A stretch of 10,275 nucleotides of DNA, taken from NCBI GenBank assembly GCA_964366335.1, contig CAYITQ010000026.1:1-10275 (forward strand), written 5' to 3'. The notes under the pieces were generated by a model. That model worked only from the letters and a program-made list of their open reading frames with translations, was not told the DNA's origin and searched no databases. The stretch comes from JACRNA01 sp964366335. GTDB taxonomy: Bacteria; Patescibacteriota; Microgenomatia; CAZETR01; Amesbacteraceae. Within the stretch, counting starts at the first letter, position 1, and each line of letters starts with the position of its first letter. This document shows, piece by piece, positions 5,861 to 10,275 of this stretch. A program made the position numbers and the translations under genes.

Positions 5861-6048
5861 GAATTTTCTAAAAGTAATAAGGCAATTTTAACACATACAT
5901 AAACAAAACTGATACTAAGTACTCCCACAAATATTCTAATTTCTATCGGTCCGATCGCCGAAAATCCTATGGCTCCCAAAGTTACCCCTTTTGCAATATC
6001 AAAGAAAAAATTTGATAATCCTTTTGCCTGTTCTAAATTAAATCTCAT
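5857..6048 (-). CDS. 63-aa two-helix membrane protein
   Basis: The protein begins with an amphipathic, phenylalanine-rich segment (MRFNLEQAKGLSNFFFDIAK). Two hydrophobic segments follow, at about residues 21-34 and 37-60, separated by PIEIR. It ends in ENS. There is no signal-peptide cleavage motif. No function is recognised, although small CPR membrane proteins with an N-terminal EQAKGL..FF.DIAK-like start are plausible relatives. It is the first gene of a trio linked by ATGA overlaps. A TGCTATACT extended -10 ends nine bases before the ATG, so the mRNA may be leaderless and the start is well fixed. The gene lies directly after a sortase-tail remnant. Confidence 0.7.
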   Translation of the reverse strand: MRFNLEQAKGLSNFFFDIAKGVTLGAIGFSAIGPIEIRIFVGVLSISFVYVCVKIALLLLENS

Positions 6049-6057
6049 GTCAGTTTA

Positions 6058-6066
6058 AGTATAGCA
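6058..6066 (-). promoter_or_regulatory. Extended -10 promoter for the membrane-microprotein trio
   Basis: The minus strand carries TGCTATACT, an extended -10, ending at 6058. Nine bases separate it from the ATG at 6048. This is the same spacing as at ruvX, implying transcription starts at or next to the start codon. No -35 box is evident. It lies only a few bases beyond the stop of the sortase-tail remnant at 6069. Confidence 0.5.
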
Positions 6067-6068
6067 AA

Positions 6069-6110
6069 TTAATTTACCAACTCCGCGCGGGCGACGAAAC
6101 TTCTAATAAC
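6069..6110 (-). pseudogene. Sortase 3'-end remnant (tail B) fused out of frame to the swivel-domain gene
   Basis: On the minus strand one frame reads VIRSFVARAELVN-stop, against LRRFVVRAELVN-stop in the intact sortase. The last 18 bases (6069-6086) match the intact gene (7557-7574) at 17 of 18 positions. Further in, the codons for F, V, R and L differ synonymously, so the fragment evolved as sortase coding sequence and is not a recent copy. It overlaps the last codons of the swivel gene in a different frame. An in-frame TAG bounds it upstream at 6113-6111. Confidence 0.7.
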
Positions 6111-7555
6111 CTAACCGACCCTTTTGCGGTATCTACTTCTACCAAATCCCCTGTTTTCAAAAATCTCGTGGCGGTTTTTGTCCCTATAATACAAGGTTTA
6201 TCCATTTCCCTTGATACGATGGCCGCATGACACAGCACGCCACCCTCGTCGGTTACAATTGCTCTGGCTTTATGCATCGCTGGCACAAATTCCGGAGAAG
6301 TCATAACGGCTACAAGTATTTCTCCCTTTTGGAATTTTCTCAAGTCACTTTTCTCTAAAATTCTCACTCTTCCCCGAACCGTATTACCCAAAGAAGCCGT
6401 AGTTCCCTTTATCACATCAATAAATTTTTCCTCCACAACCTCACTTAGCTGCATTGAAATCAACTTTTTTGCTTGATTGCCAAAAACGTACTTATACCTA
6501 CAATTGTCCAGCCAGAAAATAGCCGCCATCTTTCTATCGTTAAAATTTACTGATTTCGGAAGTTTTTTGTTTAAAATCAGGGTTTCAATTTCGTTTGGCA
6601 ACATCATTGCAAGTTGGGCAATCGAAATATTTCCCCGACGAGCGATTTCAATCATGAGAGGTTTGAGATAAAAATTTGATTGAGAGTTCATTTCAATCCG
6701 ATAAGTCCTTAAAAAGACAAACTCTCTTAAGAGGTTGACTTTATTTAGCAACATCCCAGAGAGGCCAATCTTTTTAACTGCTTTCTGAAATTCTAATTCA
6801 TCTTGTTTTACTTTGGCCACGACGCTTTTAGTTTTATTTTCAAGTTCTTCAATAGGCAGATCCAACAAAACTTTAAGTCTGTTTCTAAAGTCTGTTTGCG
6901 TAAATTCATCTTCATCAAAGTTGTAGCAAGACAACCATTGATATTTCAACTTGTGTTGTTTTAATGCCTTACTCACTTCGATCTTATTTTTGCTTTTTAT
7001 TTTTAAAGCAATTTTAGCCAAATCAATCTGTTCTAATATTTGATAAGGGTGTTGTTTGGAACTCATCAACTTTTGTAAAATTTCCTCGGCCCTTTTATTG
7101 CCAACTTTCTTAACAATAAATTCCTTTATCTCGTCAGTAACATAGGCTTCATAGTTAGCGGGTAAGGCTAAGAATGGCGTGAAATTTAGTGCCGTCTTAA
7201 AGTAGCTGTTTAGTCTATTTAGAAGAACATCTGCTTTAAGAGAACTTAGACTTCCTTGTGACACTTTTCTGGAAATGCTCACTAAATTTTTACAAGAGAC
7301 CAGACAATCCTTATAAATCTTTTTTCCGTAGTTTCCGTGTTGTTCTAATTTCCTAATTAGAGTCCGCGATATCTCCTTTAAACTATCTACACTGTTATAG
7401 AGTGAGTATTTTTCTAATTGTTTTGTCACTAATAGGTCTTTATTCGGGATACCAAGATATTTTTCGAGCGGTTCAACATATCCTCTAGTGAAAAGGTCGC
7501 AACGGAGAATAGTCCATCTTCGGCTTAATAAATGCTTCCAAATAATTTTGCTCAT
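6074..7555 (-). CDS. PEP-utilizing enzyme mobile (phosphohistidine swivel) domain protein without ATP-grasp
   Basis: The C-terminal 110 residues (about 383-484) form the swivelling phosphohistidine domain shared by PEP synthase, pyruvate phosphate dikinase and enzyme I. The motif TDEGGVLCHAAIVSRE (435-450) puts the phospho-accepting histidine at His443, followed by CIIGT. The N-terminal 380 residues are predicted mostly helical, rich in Lys and Leu, with no glycine-rich ATP-grasp region and no PEP-binding barrel. It therefore cannot autophosphorylate by the usual route and may be a phospho-acceptor, a partner-dependent phosphotransferase or a binding protein. Rifampin phosphotransferases share the swivel domain but have an ATP-grasp part that is absent here. 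The gene is AT-rich: three sampled 60-base lines give 27-35% G+C, against 40-55% for three rpoB lines. Its ATG lies one base after the sortase stop, and its last nine codons run through a sortase-tail remnant in another frame. Confidence 0.8.
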   Translation of the reverse strand: MSKIIWKHLLSRRWTILRCDLFTRGYVEPLEKYLGIPNKDLLVTKQLEKYSLYNSVDSLKEISRTLIRKLEQHGNYGKKIYKDCLVSCKNLVSISRKVSQGSLSSLKADVLLNRLNSYFKTALNFTPFLALPANYEAYVTDEIKEFIVKKVGNKRAEEILQKLMSSKQHPYQILEQIDLAKIALKIKSKNKIEVSKALKQHKLKYQWLSCYNFDEDEFTQTDFRNRLKVLLDLPIEELENKTKSVVAKVKQDELEFQKAVKKIGLSGMLLNKVNLLREFVFLRTYRIEMNSQSNFYLKPLMIEIARRGNISIAQLAMMLPNEIETLILNKKLPKSVNFNDRKMAAIFWLDNCRYKYVFGNQAKKLISMQLSEVVEEKFIDVIKGTTASLGNTVRGRVRILEKSDLRKFQKGEILVAVMTSPEFVPAMHKARAIVTDEGGVLCHAAIVSREMDKPCIIGTKTATRFLKTGDLVEVDTAKGSVRLLEVSSPARSW

Positions 7556-7556
7556 T

Positions 7557-7574
7557 TTAATTTACCAGCTCCGC
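7557..7574 (-). repeat. Direct repeat copy A (3' end of the intact sortase gene)
   Basis: The sequence GCGGAGCTGGTAAATTAA (minus strand) ends with the sortase stop codon. It recurs at 6086-6069 with one mismatch and, more loosely (12 of 18), at 5552-5535. All three are on the same strand and encode AELVN-stop. Recombination between copies A and B would leave a complete sortase and remove the swivel gene. Confidence 0.7.
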
Positions 7575-8186
7575 TCTTACCACAAATCTTCTTAGATATG
7601 TCCCTAGCGGGGTGCAGGTAACCAGGGTTAGTTCATATTTATCATAGCGTTGGGCAAGAACTTCTATCTTGTCCGGATCCAGTTCGGCGATGTTCCGCAC
7701 CACATAGCGGTAAGTTACTCCGTCAAAATAAACAATTATTTCATCCCCCACCTTAACTTTTAGCAAGGGATTGAAAATTGAAACAGGGTCTCCTACTTTG
7801 TATAAAAAAGGAGATGTAGAATGACCGAAGATTACGGTATTACCAAAAGTTCCCGGTAAAGCTGTACCCGGATATTGGATTGCACTCTTTTTCAAATCAT
7901 CGCCGTTTATTTCTACTCTGACATCGGACAGTTCTATTTTGGGTATTGATAACGTATAAAAACTGACTTTGGTGGTGGTTGGTGAAAATTTGGGGGCATT
8001 GGCAAACCAATCTGAAGCTTGGGTAGATATAAACGGCGCTTGTAGACCGGGGTTGACCGAGGGATCAATGAGGACTACCGGTCTGTTTAGCCAAAATTGG
8101 ATTTGCGAAGCAAACACGGGAACAGCCACCACACCCACGAGAACAATTCCCAGTCCAATAATTATCAGGGGCAAAGCTCTTCGCAT
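7557..8186 (-). CDS. Sortase (class D/E-like transpeptidase)
   Basis: This membrane-anchored cysteine transpeptidase would attach sorting-signal proteins to the cell surface or to each other. Residues 1-26 form an N-terminal helix (LPLIIIGLGIVLVGVVAVPV) that both targets and anchors it. The catalytic domain starts around residue 74. His122 lies in NTVIFGHST, Cys191 in the TLVTCTP motif, and the Arg is 199 or 200 in YLRRFVV, giving the complete His-Cys-Arg set. At 209 residues it is normal length. No LPxTG substrate is seen in this window. The ATG at 8186 overlaps the upstream gene by 22 bp, suggesting coupled expression with the PilM-like/baseplate-J-like protein. Its 3' end is the source of the two tail repeats found downstream. 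Confidence 0.93.
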   Translation of the reverse strand: MRRALPLIIIGLGIVLVGVVAVPVFASQIQFWLNRPVVLIDPSVNPGLQAPFISTQASDWFANAPKFSPTTTKVSFYTLSIPKIELSDVRVEINGDDLKKSAIQYPGTALPGTFGNTVIFGHSTSPFLYKVGDPVSIFNPLLKVKVGDEIIVYFDGVTYRYVVRNIAELDPDKIEVLAQRYDKYELTLVTCTPLGTYLRRFVVRAELVN

Positions 8187-10237
8187 ATCAAAACTTCTAT
8201 CCGGCCTGACCGGAAAGGTAATCTGGAAGTAATAATGGGCAGGCTGGGGGTAATCTTGAAATCAATCTTGGCAATTGCCGGCAAGGCTTGTAGATACTTC
8301 CGGGCATTTTCCAGATTTTTGCCGGCAATATTTTTTGCCACTTCCTGACTGTCTATCTGGGGAACGGTTTTGACTATCACGGATACTGATATCTGACTGG
8401 TGTCGGAAGTCGTTTTTTTGACATTCAGATTGCCTATTTCCACTGAAGTAGATTTAAATCCGGCCGGAATCAGCGGATTTATTTCAGAATTAATGGCTTT
8501 ATCCAAATCTGCATTATTGACAACGAGTCCCTTGGACCGGACGGTCAGCTTGAGATTGACATTTTCTGCGGCATCACCTATTTTATGATCCAAGTCTTCA
8601 CTAATAGTCTGAGTGACAATGGAGTCAGGAATCAATTTTTGGCTGGCGGTTTTGTCAATCAATTGTTGTTTTGCATTTACTTTGGCTTTATCCAGAATCT
8701 GACTGCGCAAGGTGTCCACGTCCGCCTTGGTTACCGCTTTGACCTCACGGCTACTTCCACCCGAAAAAGCCTGCTCATTTTGAGCACTGATCTGAGTAAT
8801 AGCAAAAGTCCCCACTCTAAAGTCTGTCAAGGCTGAAAGATTTGATCCTGTACCCACTTGCGACGCTGTTACTTTTACCGCGGTTTTACCAACCACTAAA
8901 TTTCCTGCACTTCCTGAAGCTGATGCCACCTTCACATCATTATCTAAAATAAATTTAAGTCCGGAAGGAGAATATATTGTTGTCCCGGCTGGAAAATTTT
9001 TGGGGATATCCAAAGCATTGGAAATAGAGACCGATCCTGTAGCTTTATCTCCCACGATCTTGGTCCCGGTGGTAGATGCCGAGAGGGTTTCGGTCGCACT
9101 GGCTTCCACACTCTGAGTTGCCAAATCTGTCAAAAATGTATTGTCAATTAAAGTCGTCTGAAAAGCCAAATTGATTTTGGCCTTGGGCACAGCCCAGACA
9201 AATCCTAATAACCCAATCAACACAAATAATAAAATAAGCAAATTTATTCCCCATTTGAAACTCAAATGAACATTTGGGTGGGGAAGCGTAAATTTGGGTA
9301 GAACAAATTTTGGTTTTTCGGTTTCCGGAACTTCAACCGGCACCACCTCTGCTTCTACTACCACAGGCTTGTTGCGGATATCCTCTGAGGTAAATCCAAA
9401 ATTTTCGGCAGTCAATGTCTCGGTCTGATGAATTTCATTTGCAGGTATTTCTGGCTTTTCCAACATACCCAAAGACACCGCCACTTCTGTTCCGCCTGAC
9501 AAAGCTATAGCCCGGATAGTAAAGTCCCCAGGTAATATTTCTACTTTGGGAAAATGCAGAAAACCAAATTTCCGGGTCGGTGTCAGCCAGGGGTAAGACA
9601 ACAGCAATTGTTTGACCTCCTCCAAATCAATCCCGGAATCATACAGCAACATCCGCGACGGCAACATATCTACGGCCGGGAAACGGGATAATCCTTCCAC
9701 CACATCATCAGTCAGATTCTGGCTCCTGGATACTGTGACTGAACCCTCAATTTTTCCCAAACGGACGAGTGACATTTCCAGAATATCCGGCCAAAATCCC
9801 AAAGTAATCGCTGTCAACGGAACTCCTTCTTTGTGCTGAACAAAACGGACCACCGCTTCAAAGGTCACGACATATCCCACTGGGGTAAGTTTGAGTTTTT
9901 CAGAAATCCGCCTGATCCAAGTCATTTTTTCGACATCAATCTTTTCATCTTTGACCCAGGAAACCGGTAAGCCCAATATTACTTTGTTTACCAATATCTT
10001 ACCGCCCTCGTCTACCCGGCCGGAAGCTTCGGATATGGTCGTATCTATGGCTGATATCAGACTATTGAGGTCCGGGTCCCGCCAATTGGCTGGCGATCCC
10101 ACCGAAACCACCTGAGTTTGAGCATTGATAACTGTCCAGACAGCACTTTTGGTAACACCTTGACTTATTTCCAAGGCCAGAAGATAATCCCGATGTTCGG
10201 GGGAAACATTATTTTTGGGAAAAAAGGGCAGTTGCAT
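8165..10237 (-). CDS. PilM/actin-like domain - TM - baseplate-J-like domain protein
   Basis: This 690-residue protein has three parts. Residues 16-260 resemble the actin-like ATPase fold of PilM/FtsA: YLLALEISQGVTKSAVW for the first phosphate loop, TAITLGFWPDILEMSLVR for the second, and IALSGGTEVAVSLG near the end. A proline- and glutamate-rich linker (290-325) leads to a transmembrane helix (about 331-350, LLILLFVLIGLLGFVWAVP). The exterior part holds a baseplate-J-like segment (398-500, with TGSVSISNALDIPKNFPAGT) and a Lys/Asp-rich alpha-beta region to the end. The actin-like half appears cytoplasmic and the rest outside, suggesting an envelope-spanning assembly protein; the exact role is unknown. 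The chosen ATG at 10237 gives a normal-looking start, but the frame stays open to the window edge, so an earlier start cannot be excluded. It overlaps the sortase by 22 bp. Confidence 0.8.
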   Translation of the reverse strand: MQLPFFPKNNVSPEHRDYLLALEISQGVTKSAVWTVINAQTQVVSVGSPANWRDPDLNSLISAIDTTISEASGRVDEGGKILVNKVILGLPVSWVKDEKIDVEKMTWIRRISEKLKLTPVGYVVTFEAVVRFVQHKEGVPLTAITLGFWPDILEMSLVRLGKIEGSVTVSRSQNLTDDVVEGLSRFPAVDMLPSRMLLYDSGIDLEEVKQLLLSYPWLTPTRKFGFLHFPKVEILPGDFTIRAIALSGGTEVAVSLGMLEKPEIPANEIHQTETLTAENFGFTSEDIRNKPVVVEAEVVPVEVPETEKPKFVLPKFTLPHPNVHLSFKWGINLLILLFVLIGLLGFVWAVPKAKINLAFQTTLIDNTFLTDLATQSVEASATETLSASTTGTKIVGDKATGSVSISNALDIPKNFPAGTTIYSPSGLKFILDNDVKVASASGSAGNLVVGKTAVKVTASQVGTGSNLSALTDFRVGTFAITQISAQNEQAFSGGSSREVKAVTKADVDTLRSQILDKAKVNAKQQLIDKTASQKLIPDSIVTQTISEDLDHKIGDAAENVNLKLTVRSKGLVVNNADLDKAINSEINPLIPAGFKSTSVEIGNLNVKKTTSDTSQISVSVIVKTVPQIDSQEVAKNIAGKNLENARKYLQALPAIAKIDFKITPSLPIITSRLPFRSGRIEVLICEELCP

Positions 10238-10275
10238 AGATACGACGAATACCGCTTCCTGCGGATTCTTCTTTT

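Noticed and set aside
6074..7555. Rifampin phosphotransferase linked to the altered RpoB
   Set aside because: The ATP-grasp domain required for that enzyme is absent; only the swivel domain is shared, and the genes are in separate blocks.
10209..10275. C-terminal end of another gene overlapping the 690-aa protein (frame ending GIRRIYATALFSQK-stop)
   Set aside because: Only 21 codons lie in the window, too little to support a gene, although the 29-bp overlap would resemble other junctions here.

Overview
The window looks like a piece of a Patescibacteria (CPR) genome, most likely Microgenomates-like. The signs are a compact RpoB without the large lineage-specific inserts, very tight gene packing with 4-22 bp overlaps, few convincing Shine-Dalgarno sites, and a membrane-anchored protein joining a PilM/actin-like domain to a baseplate-J-like domain next to a sortase. 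UGA is used as a normal stop, so the genetic code is standard rather than the UGA-Gly code of Gracilibacteria/Absconditabacteria. This placement is inference from gene content.

Layout. Almost everything is on the minus strand. From 5116 down to 1 runs a housekeeping block: ruvX, a 59-aa zinc-ribbon protein, mltG, rpoB and the 5' end of rpoC. Spacing is 18 nt, then a 4-nt overlap, then a short gap, then a 14-nt overlap. A consensus-like promoter (TTGACA-N17-TAAAGT with an extended -10) inside the 3' end of mltG probably gives rpoBC its own transcript and argues for an rpoB start at 3552. A single NUDIX gene (5141-5542) is the only plus-strand gene. It diverges from ruvX across 24 bp holding overlapping -10 elements on both strands.

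From 10237 down to about 5540 lies an accessory block. It starts with a 690-residue PilM-like/TM/baseplate-J-like protein overlapping a complete sortase. Then come an AT-rich gene for a stand-alone phosphohistidine-swivel protein and three tiny ATGA-coupled membrane-protein genes of 63, 41 and 31 codons, two of them newly recognised here by reading the strand. Last, a 100-bp gap contains a structured hairpin element.

The most unusual observation is that the last codons of the sortase gene (...RAELVN-stop) recur twice downstream on the same strand. One copy lies at the end of the swivel gene and the other at the end of the NUDIX gene. Both carry mainly synonymous changes, so they look like genuine sortase 3' ends. 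The cargo genes therefore sit between successive sortase tails, as if genes were repeatedly inserted at, or recombined through, the sortase 3' end. Recombination between tails would rebuild an intact sortase and remove the cargo.

Other points of interest are substitutions at the main rifampicin-contact residues of RpoB, a NUDIX box lacking the RE glutamate, a 7-bp tandem repeat coding inside mltG, and leaderless-looking promoters whose -10 lies 9-10 nt before the start codon.
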